Numbered from the stretch's first letter, positions 34,771-44,259 are shown. The stretch: 64,000 nt of DNA from JBBPZA01 sp038330095 (GCA_038330095.1 JBBQNQ010000001.1:27963-91962); one strand, 5' to 3'. Notes: generated from the sequence alone by a model not told the origin. Translations and numbers: made by a program.

Positions 34771-36660
34771 TCAGCGGCCGGTCTTGTTGAGCGAGGCGTA
34801 GAGCACGCGGGCCACCTTGCCCGGGATCCCCGGGACCGCCTCGAGCTCCTCGCGCGACGCCGCCAGGACCGCCTCGGGGGATCCGAAGTGGTTGAGCAGC
34901 GCGCGCTTGCGGGCGGGGCCGATGCCCTGCAGCCCATCGAAGATCGACTCGGTCATCTCGCGGTCGCGGCGCGCGCGGTGGTGAGTCAGCGCGAAGCGGT
35001 GCGCCTCGTCGCGAACCCGCTGGAGCAACTGGAGCTCGGGCGTGTCGTGGTCGAGCATGAGCGGCGCCTGCCGTCCAGGGAGGAAGACCTCTTCGATGCG
35101 CTTGGCGAGGGCGATGACCGCGACGCCGCGCTCGCGGAAGCCGGGCAGCGCGGCCATCGCGCTGGACAGCTGGCCCCTGCCGCCGTCGATGACGATCACG
35201 TTGGGCAGCGCGGCGAAGCTCGCGTCGTGCTCGCGGTCGTGGGGCGAGATGTCGTGCTGGCGCTCGAACTGGGCGAGGCGGCGGCCGAGGACCTCGGACA
35301 TCGCCGCGAAGTCGTCGGCGCCCTCGAAGCCGCGGATCCGGAAGCGCCGGTAGTCGGACTTCTTGGGCGCGCCGCCCTCGAAGACGACCATCGAGGCTAC
35401 GTTGTTTGTGCCCATCAGGTTGGAGATGTCGAAGCACTCGATCCGCAGCGGGACGGAGTCGAGGCGCAGGGCGCGCTGAAGGCCGTCGAGCGCTTCGACG
35501 CGCCGCTGCCGGCGCCGCTCCGCCTTCAGCTTCTCCTGGTCGAGCGCCAGGCGGGCGTTGCGTTCGGCGAGGTCGAGGATGCGCCGCTTGTCGCCGCGCT
35601 CGGCGTGACGTAGCTCGACGGGCCCTCCGCGACGCTGCGCGAGGACCTCCGCCAGCGCAGAACCCTCCCCCACTCCGCGCTGCACCACCAGCTGCGTCGG
35701 GATGGCCATCGCGCTCGCGTAGTACTGGAGGATGAACTCCTCGGCCACCTCTTCGACCTCGCGGCCCGCCTCGTTGAGCAGGTAGAAGCTCTGACGGTCG
35801 GACAGCACGCCGTCACGGACCTGGAAGACCTGGGCGTTGGCGTCCGCGTCCTCGACAGCGACGGCGATGGCGTCGAGCGTGCCCACCGCCTCGTTGGAGA
35901 TCCGCTGGCGCTCGAGCAGCGAGCGAACGGCGCGCAGGCGGTTGCGCTCCAGTGCGGCCTGCTCGAAGCGCTGGTCCTCGGCCGCCCGCTTCATCCGCCC
36001 CTCGAGCTGGGCCTCGATCTCCCGGTAGCGGCCGGAGAGGAAGTCGACAACCCCGTCGATCATCCCCCGGTACTCCTCCTTGTCGACATAGCCGACGCAG
36101 GGCGCCTCGCAGCGCTTGATGTAGTAGTCCAGGCACGGCGAGCCGCTGCGCCTCCCCGGCTCCGGCCCCTCGCAGGAACGGAACAGGAAGATCTTCTGCA
36201 GCAGGTCGAGCGTGCCGCGCACCTTCTTGGCGTTGGAGTAAGGGCCGAAGTACGCGCGCTCACGGCGGTGGCGCTCGCGCGTGAAGAACACGCGCGGGAA
36301 GTCCTCCTCGAGGCTGAGCGCGATGTAGGGGTAGGACTTGTCGTCGCGCAACCGGATGTTGAAGCGCGGCTTGTACTGCTTGATGAAGTTCTGCTCGGCG
36401 AGCAGCGCCTCGGCCTCGGTCTCGGTGGCGAGGTACTCGATCGCGTCGACCAGCTCACGCAGCTCGACGAAGCCGCGCGTGGCGGGGCTCGAGAAGTGTG
36501 AGGCCACGCGCTTGCGGATCGACTTCGCCTTGCCGACGTAGATCACCCGTCCGCGCGCGTCGCGGAAGAGGTACACCCCCGGCCCGTCGGGCAGCGCGCG
36601 GCGCTGCTCGGCGAGGCGGCTGGGGGTCCGCTTCGTCGTCTGTGGAGTCGTCGAGGCCAT
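34771..36660 (-). CDS. uvrC: Excinuclease ABC subunit C
   Basis: 629 residues. GIY-YIG nuclease domain at the N-terminus (GPGVYLFRD and VIYVGKAKSIRKRV), a cysteine cluster (CLDYYIKRCEAPCVGYV), the UVR segment around residue 210, the RNase H-like nuclease (VIDGGRGQLSSAM) and C-terminal helix-hairpin-helix motifs (GIGPARKRALLNHFGS and VPGIPGKVA). It makes both incisions in nucleotide excision repair with UvrB. TATCCT lies seven bases before the ATG. Confidence 0.97.
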   Translation of the reverse strand: MASTTPQTTKRTPSRLAEQRRALPDGPGVYLFRDARGRVIYVGKAKSIRKRVASHFSSPATRGFVELRELVDAIEYLATETEAEALLAEQNFIKQYKPRFNIRLRDDKSYPYIALSLEEDFPRVFFTRERHRRERAYFGPYSNAKKVRGTLDLLQKIFLFRSCEGPEPGRRSGSPCLDYYIKRCEAPCVGYVDKEEYRGMIDGVVDFLSGRYREIEAQLEGRMKRAAEDQRFEQAALERNRLRAVRSLLERQRISNEAVGTLDAIAVAVEDADANAQVFQVRDGVLSDRQSFYLLNEAGREVEEVAEEFILQYYASAMAIPTQLVVQRGVGEGSALAEVLAQRRGGPVELRHAERGDKRRILDLAERNARLALDQEKLKAERRRQRRVEALDGLQRALRLDSVPLRIECFDISNLMGTNNVASMVVFEGGAPKKSDYRRFRIRGFEGADDFAAMSEVLGRRLAQFERQHDISPHDREHDASFAALPNVIVIDGGRGQLSSAMAALPGFRERGVAVIALAKRIEEVFLPGRQAPLMLDHDTPELQLLQRVRDEAHRFALTHHRARRDREMTESIFDGLQGIGPARKRALLNHFGSPEAVLAASREELEAVPGIPGKVARVLYASLNKTGR

Positions 36661-36667
36661 CGCCTCG

Positions 36668-36673
36668 AGGATA
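36668..36673 (-). promoter_or_regulatory. -10 element for a leaderless uvrC mRNA
   Basis: TATCCT on the minus strand, seven bases before the uvrC ATG; no ribosome site. Confidence 0.55.
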
Positions 36674-36694
36674 GGTGCGGCTTGGGCGGGCGGC

Positions 36695-37390
36695 TCAGGT
36701 CTCGCGAGCCGCGGCGTGCGCCGCGACCGGCGCCGAGGCCCCGCGCATGAGCACGATGCTCGTCACCAGCACCCAGACCACGAAGACCAGGAAGCTCACG
36801 AAGCCGGCGGCACCGCCGATCGAGACGAATGCGTCGCTCTCTCCGTAAATGCTTAGTGCTCCGAGGATCGACACGATGGCGGTGAGGACCCCCAGCGCCC
36901 CGACGGCACGGGGCAGCACCCCGGTGCGCAGGATGACGGCGGCGCTCGCCGCGGTGAGCCCAGCGGCCGGAAAGGCGATCAGCGCGTAGACGTAGATCTG
37001 CGCGTCGTAGAACGCTCGTACCGTGGCGTCGTCGAGCTGCTCGGCGTGCAGGGTCGGCGCGAGTCCCAGGGCCGAGCCGACCAGGACGAGCGCGAGCAGG
37101 GCGATGCCGCTGCCGAAGGCCACCTCGGTGAGGCGGCCGGTGCCGCCCTCGGCCGCGCGAAGGTGACCGCGCAGCGTTCCGAGGAACCACAGCAGCGCGA
37201 TGACCGCGAGCCCGGTGAAGAACGTCGCCGCCTGCAGCGTGTCGCGCTCGTCGACGAAGAACTTCCGGATGTCTGCGACCGGATCGGTCGCCGCCGGCGG
37301 CTTGCCCGGCAGCAGGCTGGCCGCGACGATCAGCACCACGAAGGCGATGCCCGCCGCCGCGTCGAACCGCTCGGTGCGATCCTGGTCCAT
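36695..37390 (-). CDS. Polytopic membrane protein of unknown function
   Basis: 231 residues with about six helices. It starts with a short basic/acidic N-terminus, helix 1 (GIAFVVLIVAASLLPG), an extracytoplasmic loop with ADIRKFFVDERDTLQAATFF, and ends with helices around FVSFLVFVVWVLVTSIVL. The loop DIRKFFVDERD...ATFFTGLA recurs in uncharacterised actinobacterial proteins. No active-site residues are evident. Confidence 0.65.
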   Translation of the reverse strand: MDQDRTERFDAAAGIAFVVLIVAASLLPGKPPAATDPVADIRKFFVDERDTLQAATFFTGLAVIALLWFLGTLRGHLRAAEGGTGRLTEVAFGSGIALLALVLVGSALGLAPTLHAEQLDDATVRAFYDAQIYVYALIAFPAAGLTAASAAVILRTGVLPRAVGALGVLTAIVSILGALSIYGESDAFVSIGGAAGFVSFLVFVVWVLVTSIVLMRGASAPVAAHAAARET

Positions 37391-37462
37391 GCCTCAGCTC
37401 CTCCCCGGCGATCCTTTCACTGGTGATCACCGCGGGTCAAGCCGCGGTCGTGATCTGAGTAC

Positions 37463-37468
37463 TAGCTT
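37463..37468 (+). promoter_or_regulatory. -10 element for a leaderless aldolase mRNA
   Basis: TAGCTT seven bases before the GTG at 37476; no ribosome site. Confidence 0.55.
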
Positions 37469-37475
37469 GGACGGC

Positions 37476-38498
37476 GTGGGCGTCAACCTGTACAGCGACA
37501 CGCAGACCCGCCCGACGGAGGGGATGCGGCAGGCGATGGCGCGGGCCGAGGTCGGCGACGAGCAGCGCGGGCTCGATCCGACGGTCAACGCCCTCCAGGA
37601 GCGCGTCGCGCAGCTGCTCGGCCAGGAGGCGGCGCTGTTCCTGCCCACCGGGACGCTGTGCAACATCATCGCCACCCGCCTGCACGTCCGCCCGGGAGGC
37701 GATGAGGTCCTGATGCACCACAGCGCGCATCCGTTCCACGCCGAGGCGGGCGGGCCGGCGGCGATCTCTGGGGCGACGCTGCATCCCCTCGACGGGGACG
37801 GCGGCATCGTCGCGCCGGAGGCGTTCGAGGCGGCCATTCGCCCGACCGGCGACCGCTACGGCCCGCGCACGCGCCTGCTGTGGGTGGAGCAGACCGCGAA
37901 CCTGACGGGCGGCCGAGTATGGCCGCTGGAGACGGTCCGCGGGGTGCTGGACGTGGCCCGCCGCCGCGGCCTGCGTGCGCACCTCGACGGAGCGCGGCTG
38001 CTCAACGCCGTGACCGCGACCGGCGTTCCGGCGGACGGATGGGCGACGAGCTTCGACACCGCGTGGCTGGACTTCAGCAAGGGCCTGGGCGCGCCGGCCG
38101 GGGCGTGCCTGGCCGGCTCGGCCGAGATGGTCGAAGAGGCGTGGCGCTACAAGCAGATGCTCGGTGGCGCGCTGCGCCAGGCCGGCGTGCTCGCCGCCGC
38201 GGCGCTCTACGCGCTCGACCACCATGTCGAGCGGTTGGCCCAGGATCACGCCAACGCGCGCGTCCTCGCCGCGGGCCTGGCGGAGCTTGAGGGCATCGCG
38301 CTCGACCCCTCGGCGGTGGAGACCAACATCGTGATCTGCGAGGTCGCCGACGCGGGCGCGCTCGCGTCAGCGCTGGCGCGAGCGGGGGTCCAGGTGAGCA
38401 CGGTCGACGACCGTCGGGTGCGCATGATCACCCATCTCGACGTCGACCTGGCCGGCGTCGGGCGCGCACTCGACGCGGTACGCGCCGCGCTGGCCTGA
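37476..38498 (+). CDS. Threonine aldolase-like PLP enzyme
   Basis: 340 residues, fold type I PLP enzyme. Typical low-specificity threonine aldolase segments are NLYSDTQTRPTEGMRQAM, the FLPTGTLCNIIATRLH cofactor stacking region, LDGARLLNA and the PLP lysine in DFSKGLGAPAG. It cleaves beta-hydroxy amino acids to glycine and an aldehyde. The first residues VGVN fit the GTG start. Confidence 0.9.
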   Translation: MGVNLYSDTQTRPTEGMRQAMARAEVGDEQRGLDPTVNALQERVAQLLGQEAALFLPTGTLCNIIATRLHVRPGGDEVLMHHSAHPFHAEAGGPAAISGATLHPLDGDGGIVAPEAFEAAIRPTGDRYGPRTRLLWVEQTANLTGGRVWPLETVRGVLDVARRRGLRAHLDGARLLNAVTATGVPADGWATSFDTAWLDFSKGLGAPAGACLAGSAEMVEEAWRYKQMLGGALRQAGVLAAAALYALDHHVERLAQDHANARVLAAGLAELEGIALDPSAVETNIVICEVADAGALASALARAGVQVSTVDDRRVRMITHLDVDLAGVGRALDAVRAALA

Positions 38499-38529
38499 GC
38501 CGGCCGCGCGGGGGCCGCGGGGACGGCGA

Positions 38530-38535
38530 TATGCT
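38530..38535 (+). promoter_or_regulatory. -10 element for a leaderless oxidoreductase mRNA
   Basis: TATGCT six bases before the GTG at 38542; no ribosome site. Confidence 0.5.
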
Positions 38536-38541
38536 CGCGTC

Positions 38542-40800
38542 GTGGCCGAGCCCCGCGTCGCCTACCGCACGTGCCCGCTGTGCGAGGCGACCTGCGGGCT
38601 GGAGATCACGGTGAACGGAGGTGTGAGCGCGATCCGGGGCGACCGCCAGGACGTGCTCAGCCACGGGTTCATCTGTCCCAAGGGGCCGTCGCTCAAGGCG
38701 CTGCACGAGGACCCCGACCGGCTACGTACACCGGTGCGACGGACGCCCGCGGGTGACTTCGAGCCGATCGGCTGGGACCAGGCCTTCGAGCTCATCGACG
38801 AGCGCCTGGGTCCGATCCTCGCCCGCGACGGCCGTGGCGCGGTGGCCACGTACTTCGGCAACCCGTCGGCCCACAACCTCGATTCCCTGATCTACGGGCG
38901 CGCGCTGATTCGGGCGATCGGCTCGCGCAACGTCTTCTCGGCGAGCACGGTCGACCAGATGCCCAAGCACGTCTCCGCCGGGCTGATGTTCGGAACGCCG
39001 ATCAGCGTCCCCGTGCCCGACGTCGACCGTACCGACTACCTGCTCATGCTCGGGGCCAACCCACTTGCCTCCAACGGCTCGCTGCTGACCGCCCCCGACA
39101 TGCGCGGCCGGCTGCGTCGCCTGCGCGAGCGCGGCGGCCGGCTGGTGGTCGTCGACCCGCGCCGCACGCGCACCGCTGAGGTGGCCGACGAGCACATCGC
39201 GCTGCGGCCCGGCACCGACGCCCAGCTCCTGTTCGCCATGGTGAACGTGATCCTGTCCGAGGGGCTGGACGCACCCGGACCGCTCGCCCCGCTGTGCGAG
39301 GGGCTCGGTGAGCTGCCCGCGCTCGCGCGCCCGTTCACCCCGGAGGCGGTGGGCGCCGCGTGCGGGATCCCCGCGGACGACGTCCGCCGGCTCGCGCGGG
39401 ACCTCGCGGGCGCGCGCCGCGCGGCGGTCTACGGCCGGATCGGAACCTGCACGCAGGAGTTCGGGACGCTCGCGAGCTGGCTGGTCGACGTACTGAACGT
39501 GCTGACGGGAAACCTCGACCGGCCGGGCGGCGCGCTGTTCCCCAAGGCCGCGGCGGGGGCCCGCAACACGAGCGGCGAGCCGGGGCGCGGCCGCGGTCTG
39601 CGGATCGGGCGCTGGCAGTCGCGGGTCCGCGGGCTGGGCGAGGTGCTCGGCGAGCTGCCGGTCGCCTGCCTGGCCGAGGAGATCGACACGCCGGGCGAGG
39701 GCCAGGTCCGGGCTCTGCTCACGATCGCCGGCAACCCGGCGCTCAGCACGCCCAACAGCGGCAGGCTCGGACGCGCGCTGGCGTCGCTGGAGTTCATGGT
39801 GAGCGTGGACATCTACGTCAATGAGACCACGCGCCACGCCGACGTCATCCTCCCCGGCGACTCGCCGCTGGCGCACTCGCACTACGACCTCGCCCTCTAC
39901 CAGTTCGCCATCCACAACGTCGCGAACTACTCGCCGCCGGTGGTCGATCCCGAGCCGGGGCTCGAGCCCGAGTGGCGGACGCTGCTGCGGTTGGCCGGGA
40001 TCGCCGCCGGCCAGGGAGCCCACTGCGACGTCGACGCGCTCGACGACCTGGTCGTCGGCGAGCTCGTGCGCCGCGAGCTGGCCGATGCCCACTCGCCGCT
40101 GACCGGCCGGGACGCGGGGGAGGTGCTGGCGGCGCTCGAGCCGCGCCGCGGACCCGAGAGGGTGCTCGACCTGATGCTCCGTGTCGGCCCCTACGGTGAC
40201 GGCTTCGGCGCGCGGGACGGCGCGCTGTCGCTCGCGGCGCTCGAGGCCGCACCGCACGGCGTCGACCTCGGCCCGCTGCGGCCACGGCTGCCCGAGGTGC
40301 TGCGTACGCCGAGCGGGCGGATCGAGGTGGCGCCCGAACCGATCGTCCGCGACGTGGAGCGGCTGCGCGCGGCGCTGGAACGCCGGTCGAGCGAGGGCGG
40401 GCTCGTGCTCGTCGGCCGCCGCCAGCTGCGCTCCAACAACTCCTGGATGCACAACCTTGCTCCGCTGGTGCGCGGAAAGCCCCGCTGCACGGTGCAGGTG
40501 CATCCCGAGGACGCCGCGCGCCTCTCGCTGACCGACGGCGAACCCGCGGTGGTGAGCTCCGCAGCCGGATCGATCGAGGTTCCAGTCGAGATCACGGACT
40601 CCGTGATGTGCGGTGTCGTGAGCATCCCTCACGGCTGGGGCCACGACGACCCGGGTGTGCGGATGCGCGTGGCCGCCGAGCACGCGGGCGCGAACAGCAA
40701 CATTCTCGCCGATGAGGCGCTCGTCGACGTGCTGTCGGGAAACGCGGTCCTAAACGGCTTCCCAGTGCGAGTTTCGCCGGTGTCCGTGGCCGTCGGCTAG
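38542..40800 (+). CDS. Molybdopterin (bis-MGD) oxidoreductase, formate-dehydrogenase/nitrate-reductase-like
   Basis: 752 residues. The N-terminal 4Fe-4S site is CPLCEATCGLE with a fourth Cys in GFICPKG. Molybdopterin domains follow (YFGNPSAHNLDSLIYGRAL, LMLGANPLASNGSLL, VVDPRRTRTAEVAD), and the C-terminal MGD-binding domain has RRQLRSNNSWMHN and GVVSIPHGWGH. At the position of the metal ligand (FSASTVDQMPK) there is no Cys or Sec, so it is not a classic formate dehydrogenase. No partner subunit is adjacent, suggesting a cytoplasmic monomeric enzyme. The substrate is unknown; it depends on the mod operon for metal. Confidence 0.85.
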   Translation: MAEPRVAYRTCPLCEATCGLEITVNGGVSAIRGDRQDVLSHGFICPKGPSLKALHEDPDRLRTPVRRTPAGDFEPIGWDQAFELIDERLGPILARDGRGAVATYFGNPSAHNLDSLIYGRALIRAIGSRNVFSASTVDQMPKHVSAGLMFGTPISVPVPDVDRTDYLLMLGANPLASNGSLLTAPDMRGRLRRLRERGGRLVVVDPRRTRTAEVADEHIALRPGTDAQLLFAMVNVILSEGLDAPGPLAPLCEGLGELPALARPFTPEAVGAACGIPADDVRRLARDLAGARRAAVYGRIGTCTQEFGTLASWLVDVLNVLTGNLDRPGGALFPKAAAGARNTSGEPGRGRGLRIGRWQSRVRGLGEVLGELPVACLAEEIDTPGEGQVRALLTIAGNPALSTPNSGRLGRALASLEFMVSVDIYVNETTRHADVILPGDSPLAHSHYDLALYQFAIHNVANYSPPVVDPEPGLEPEWRTLLRLAGIAAGQGAHCDVDALDDLVVGELVRRELADAHSPLTGRDAGEVLAALEPRRGPERVLDLMLRVGPYGDGFGARDGALSLAALEAAPHGVDLGPLRPRLPEVLRTPSGRIEVAPEPIVRDVERLRAALERRSSEGGLVLVGRRQLRSNNSWMHNLAPLVRGKPRCTVQVHPEDAARLSLTDGEPAVVSSAAGSIEVPVEITDSVMCGVVSIPHGWGHDDPGVRMRVAAEHAGANSNILADEALVDVLSGNAVLNGFPVRVSPVSVAVG

Positions 40801-40909
40801 GCTGCCTTCGCGCGCTCCGGCGGGGCGGACTTGGCGCGTCGACACCGAAGTCGCGGTAAGATGGTCCGCGAGTAGGACTTTTCGAACGGAGATCGAAGGC
40901 GGGGCAGGG

Positions 40910-41551
40910 ATGGACCAGGGGAGCCGGGACGCCGCCGTAAGCGGCCATAGCTTGTCGGAGGCGCCGGTCAGGCGCTGGTCGCGCGCTGCGCTGCTGCGGC
41001 GCGCCGGCGCCGGCGGCTTGGCGGTTTCGCTCGGAGGGGCGCTGCTCGCCCGTCGGTCGGGTCCCGCGGTGTCTTCCCCTTCGGTCGACGCCCGCGTGCT
41101 GCAGTTCGCCCTGATCGTCGAGCGCCTTCAGGCCGCGTTCTACGCCGAGGCCAACAAGAACGGGAAGCTGCGCGGCGAGGTTGCGGAGTTCTCGCGCGTC
41201 GTCGGCGCCAACGAGCGTGAGCACGTCGCCTTCGTCACGAAGGCGCTGCGGGGCTCGGCGGCCGCCGCTCCGCGGTTCTCCTTCGGCGATGCCACGACCA
41301 GCGAGAAACAGTTCGTCCGTTCCGCGGTGGAGCTCGAGGACCTCGGGCTCGCGGCCTACAACGGCCAGGCCACGAACCTCAGTCCCGCCGCGCTCGCGGC
41401 GGCTGCCAAGATAGTGTCGGTCGAGGCTCGACACGCCGCCTGGATCCGCGACCTGGCCGGCAAGCCGCCCGCCCCTCTCGCGGTGGATAAGCCGCTCGAC
41501 GAGGCGCAGGTTCGCGCGGCGCTCAAGCGGACCGGGTACATCAAGCCATGA
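40910..41551 (+). CDS. Exported ferritin-like domain protein 1
   Basis: 213 residues. A Tat-like or Sec-like signal (RWSRAALLRRAGAGGLAVSL) leads into a four-helix ferritin-like domain with Glu/His clusters: IVERLQAAFYAEA, GANEREHVAFV, ELEDLGLAAYN and VSVEARHAAWI. This spacing matches the ferritin_2/DUF4439-like family, which may bind a di-metal centre. It overlaps the next, paralogous gene by four bases (ATGA). Confidence 0.8.
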   Translation: MDQGSRDAAVSGHSLSEAPVRRWSRAALLRRAGAGGLAVSLGGALLARRSGPAVSSPSVDARVLQFALIVERLQAAFYAEANKNGKLRGEVAEFSRVVGANEREHVAFVTKALRGSAAAAPRFSFGDATTSEKQFVRSAVELEDLGLAAYNGQATNLSPAALAAAAKIVSVEARHAAWIRDLAGKPPAPLAVDKPLDEAQVRAALKRTGYIKP

Positions 41552-42249
41552 CTCTCACCGACCCCCTGCCCGATCTTCGCTGGGTCGACATCGACGTCGA
41601 CGGCGCACTGGCCGAGACCGAGGCCGCCGCCGCCCCGTGGACGCGAGCGGACTTCCTGCGAGGCGGCCTCGGCGCCCTGCTCGGCTCGCTCGCCGTACCG
41701 GCACTTGCGGGCGCGGCATCGAAACCCGACCGCGGCGACGTCGCCATCCTCAACTACGCGCTGACGCTTGAGGAGCTCCAGGCAGCGTTCTACACCGAAA
41801 CCGAGCAGGCCAACGCCCTGAAGGGGGAGACCAAGGTGCAGGCGCGGGTCGTCGGGGGGCACGAGCGCGCCCACGTCAAGGCCTTCCGCGACGTGCTGGG
41901 CAGCAAGGCCGGCAAGCAGCCGTCGTTCGACTTTCGGGGAGTGACCGAAAACGAGGACGATTTCCGGCGCACCGCCGTCGCCTTCGAGGACCTCGCCGTC
42001 GCCGCCTACAAGGCCCAGGCGCCGGCGATCCGCAGCAAGGCCTACCTTGCCGCAGCCATCGGCATCCACTCCGTCGAGGCCCGCCACGCCGGGTGGATCC
42101 GCCGGCTCGCCGGTCGGTCGCCGGTCAATACCGCCTTCGACGAGCCGATAAGCGCCACCCGGGTGCGGGCGATCGTCGCGAAGACCAACTTCGTCACCTC
42201 CAGCCCGAAGACCGGAACGAAGAAGGGGAGCCCGCGTTTCACCGGATGA
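41548..42249 (+). CDS. Exported ferritin-like domain protein 2
   Basis: 233 residues, a paralogue of the preceding protein. An N-terminal export segment (FLRGGLGALLGSLAVPAL) is preceded by 35 extra residues. Ligand helices: LTLEELQAAFYTETEQ, GGHERAHVKAF, AFEDLAVAAYK and HSVEARHAGWI. The C-terminus is basic. It overlaps both neighbours by four bases, placing the pair in one operon with an L,D-transpeptidase; this suggests an envelope role, perhaps metal or oxidant handling. Confidence 0.8.
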   Translation: MTLTDPLPDLRWVDIDVDGALAETEAAAAPWTRADFLRGGLGALLGSLAVPALAGAASKPDRGDVAILNYALTLEELQAAFYTETEQANALKGETKVQARVVGGHERAHVKAFRDVLGSKAGKQPSFDFRGVTENEDDFRRTAVAFEDLAVAAYKAQAPAIRSKAYLAAAIGIHSVEARHAGWIRRLAGRSPVNTAFDEPISATRVRAIVAKTNFVTSSPKTGTKKGSPRFTG

Positions 42250-43067
42250 TCACCACCGCCGGCGAGGCTTGGCGACGCGGTGGGCGGGTCGCCGGGGCGG
42301 CCCTGGGTGCTCTGGTGGTGGGACTGGCGGGACTCGTGCTCGTCGGCCCTTTCGGGGCCGGTGGCGACGACGGTGGCGGGCTGGGCGCGCCCCTTCCTGC
42401 GCCGCCCAAGTCGGCCCTGAACATCCCGCGGCCGCTCGCGCTGGCGGCCGCCGACCGGCGCGCCACGCGCTGGGCGCCGGTCCGCATCCCGGTCGTCGCC
42501 CGCAGAGCTCCTTCCCTGCGGGCTGCCGGGGTCACGATGCTTGCCACCAAGACGCCCGAGGGCACGGCCAACCTGGTCGTGGTCCTTCCCGGCGCGCTTC
42601 GCCGTGGCGGCCGTCTGTGGGTGAGGGCCCGGGTGCCGGCGCGCGCCCAGGAGCCCATGACGGGCTGGGTGCCACGGCGATCGCTGGGCGGCTACCGCGT
42701 GGTGAAGACGCGCCTGGTGGTCGACCTCCGCGGGCGCACCGCCACGCTGATGCGCGCGGGTCGGGTGGTGCTGCGAGCGCCCGTCGGCGTCGGCCTACCG
42801 GCGTCGCCCACCCCGCGCGGAGAGTTCTACGTGCGCGACCGGCTCGAGCGCTACGCGAGCCCGGTCTACGGACCGCTCGCCTTCGGGACGAGCGCCCGCA
42901 GCAACCTGAGCGAGTGGCCGGCCGGCGGCTTCGTCGGCATCCACGGGACCGACCAACCGCAGCTCGTGCCGGGAAGCGTGTCGCGAGGGTGCATCCGTAT
43001 GCGTAACGCGGACATCGAAAGACTCGGCCGGCTCATGCCGGTGGGAACCCCGCTGCGCATCCGCTGA
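42246..43067 (+). CDS. L,D-transpeptidase (YkuD domain)
   Basis: 273 residues. One N-terminal helix (VAGAALGALVVGLAGLVLV) anchors or exports it. A linker and an SH3-like stretch (LWVRARVPAR to GWVPRRSLGGY) precede the YkuD domain, with HGTDQPQLVPGSVSRGCIRM holding the catalytic His and Cys. It forms 3-3 peptidoglycan cross-links or attaches proteins to the wall. It starts inside the stop of the second ferritin-like gene. Confidence 0.9.
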   Translation: MITTAGEAWRRGGRVAGAALGALVVGLAGLVLVGPFGAGGDDGGGLGAPLPAPPKSALNIPRPLALAAADRRATRWAPVRIPVVARRAPSLRAAGVTMLATKTPEGTANLVVVLPGALRRGGRLWVRARVPARAQEPMTGWVPRRSLGGYRVVKTRLVVDLRGRTATLMRAGRVVLRAPVGVGLPASPTPRGEFYVRDRLERYASPVYGPLAFGTSARSNLSEWPAGGFVGIHGTDQPQLVPGSVSRGCIRMRNADIERLGRLMPVGTPLRIR

Positions 43068-43071
43068 ACCC

Positions 43072-44259
43072 ATGCTCCGTCGAATTCTCATCGCCCTCGC
43101 CGCCGTCATGGTGTCAGCCCTGTGGATCACGGCGGCTGTGCCCGCCGCGCCGCCGGTCTACACCACTCCCGGGGGAGCCGACACGGCACCGGCCGTGTCC
43201 ACCCCCCCGGCAGCCGCAGGCCGCCCCGATCCCTCGCCACTGTGGCGCGAGTTCCCGCTGGGCACGCCTCGGCGAAAGGGCGCTCCCAAGACCGGCGGCA
43301 CCCAGACGCCACCCGCTGATGGCTCGACCGCACCCGCCGGCCGCTCGGCGCCCACCAGCACCACAGCTCCTGGTGCCGGCGGCGACGACTCGGGCCCGAG
43401 TTGGCTGCTGTTGCTGGCGCTGGGGACGCTGCTGGTCATGGTCGGAGTCCTCGGCTTTCTGTTCAGCAGGCGGCGGGCGGAGCGGCGCCGGGGAGAGAGT
43501 GGGACCGAGCGAGTGGGCCCAGCGCTGCATGGCCCGCAGCCACGGCGGCCCGCGGTCGCCGACGCCGCCGGCCCCGTGAGAACCGGCAGGCCGCGTCGTC
43601 GTAGCGAGCCCCTCCGGGCGGCCCGTCAACCCAACGGCACGCCGTTGCAGAGCAACGGCGGCCCCCCCGAGCCGGTCAGTCCACGCGAAAGCGAAGGAGC
43701 GTCTAACGGGGGAGCGCCGGCATCCTCACCGTGGCGGCCGGCCGACGCGGACGGCGACCCTCCCTTCCCGGAGTCTGGCTCATCCTCCTTCGGCCAGGGC
43801 GGCTCCCCCACGGGCGCCGCCTCCACGCCGCAGACGACCTCTGCCCCGCGCCCGGCCGAGCAGGACACTCCGACCAGCGGCTTCCCGCCCGTCAGCGAGG
43901 ATGCCGCGCCGCTGACACGGGCGCTACCTGCCACGCCGGCGACCCCCGCCGCTGAGCCGAACTCCCCGGGGCACCAGGACACCCCGCCCAGCGGCTTCCC
44001 GCCCGTCGAGAGGGACGCCGGGCAGGCACGCGACGCGCGACCGAAACCCGCCCTGCGCTGGGAAGCGAAGTCACTCGGCCGGGCCGAGGCCGAGCAGCCG
44101 CCACTCCCCGCGCCCGACGCCGTGCCATGGCGACCGCCCGAGGCCGCGCCGCAGCCGGAGAGGTCATCAGGGACCCCGCCCGAGGAGAGGCCTCGCCCGG
44201 CGGTGGCCGGTCGCCCTCGCGACCCGCGCAACCTGTGGCGGCGCGCGCGGTCCCGCTGA
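43072..44259 (+). CDS. Proline-rich single-pass membrane protein
   Basis: 395 residues. A signal-like helix at 1-27, an extracellular Pro/Thr/Ala-rich segment, a second helix at about 110-131 (WLLLLALGTLLVMVGVLGFL) and a long, disordered, Pro-rich cytoplasmic tail. The tail contains two near-identical modules, DTPTSGFPPVSEDA and DTPPSGFPPVERDA, about 45 residues apart. It begins four bases after the transpeptidase stop and may anchor or scaffold the wall enzyme. No catalytic motif is visible. Confidence 0.6.
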   Translation: MLRRILIALAAVMVSALWITAAVPAAPPVYTTPGGADTAPAVSTPPAAAGRPDPSPLWREFPLGTPRRKGAPKTGGTQTPPADGSTAPAGRSAPTSTTAPGAGGDDSGPSWLLLLALGTLLVMVGVLGFLFSRRRAERRRGESGTERVGPALHGPQPRRPAVADAAGPVRTGRPRRRSEPLRAARQPNGTPLQSNGGPPEPVSPRESEGASNGGAPASSPWRPADADGDPPFPESGSSSFGQGGSPTGAASTPQTTSAPRPAEQDTPTSGFPPVSEDAAPLTRALPATPATPAAEPNSPGHQDTPPSGFPPVERDAGQARDARPKPALRWEAKSLGRAEAEQPPLPAPDAVPWRPPEAAPQPERSSGTPPEERPRPAVAGRPRDPRNLWRRARSR

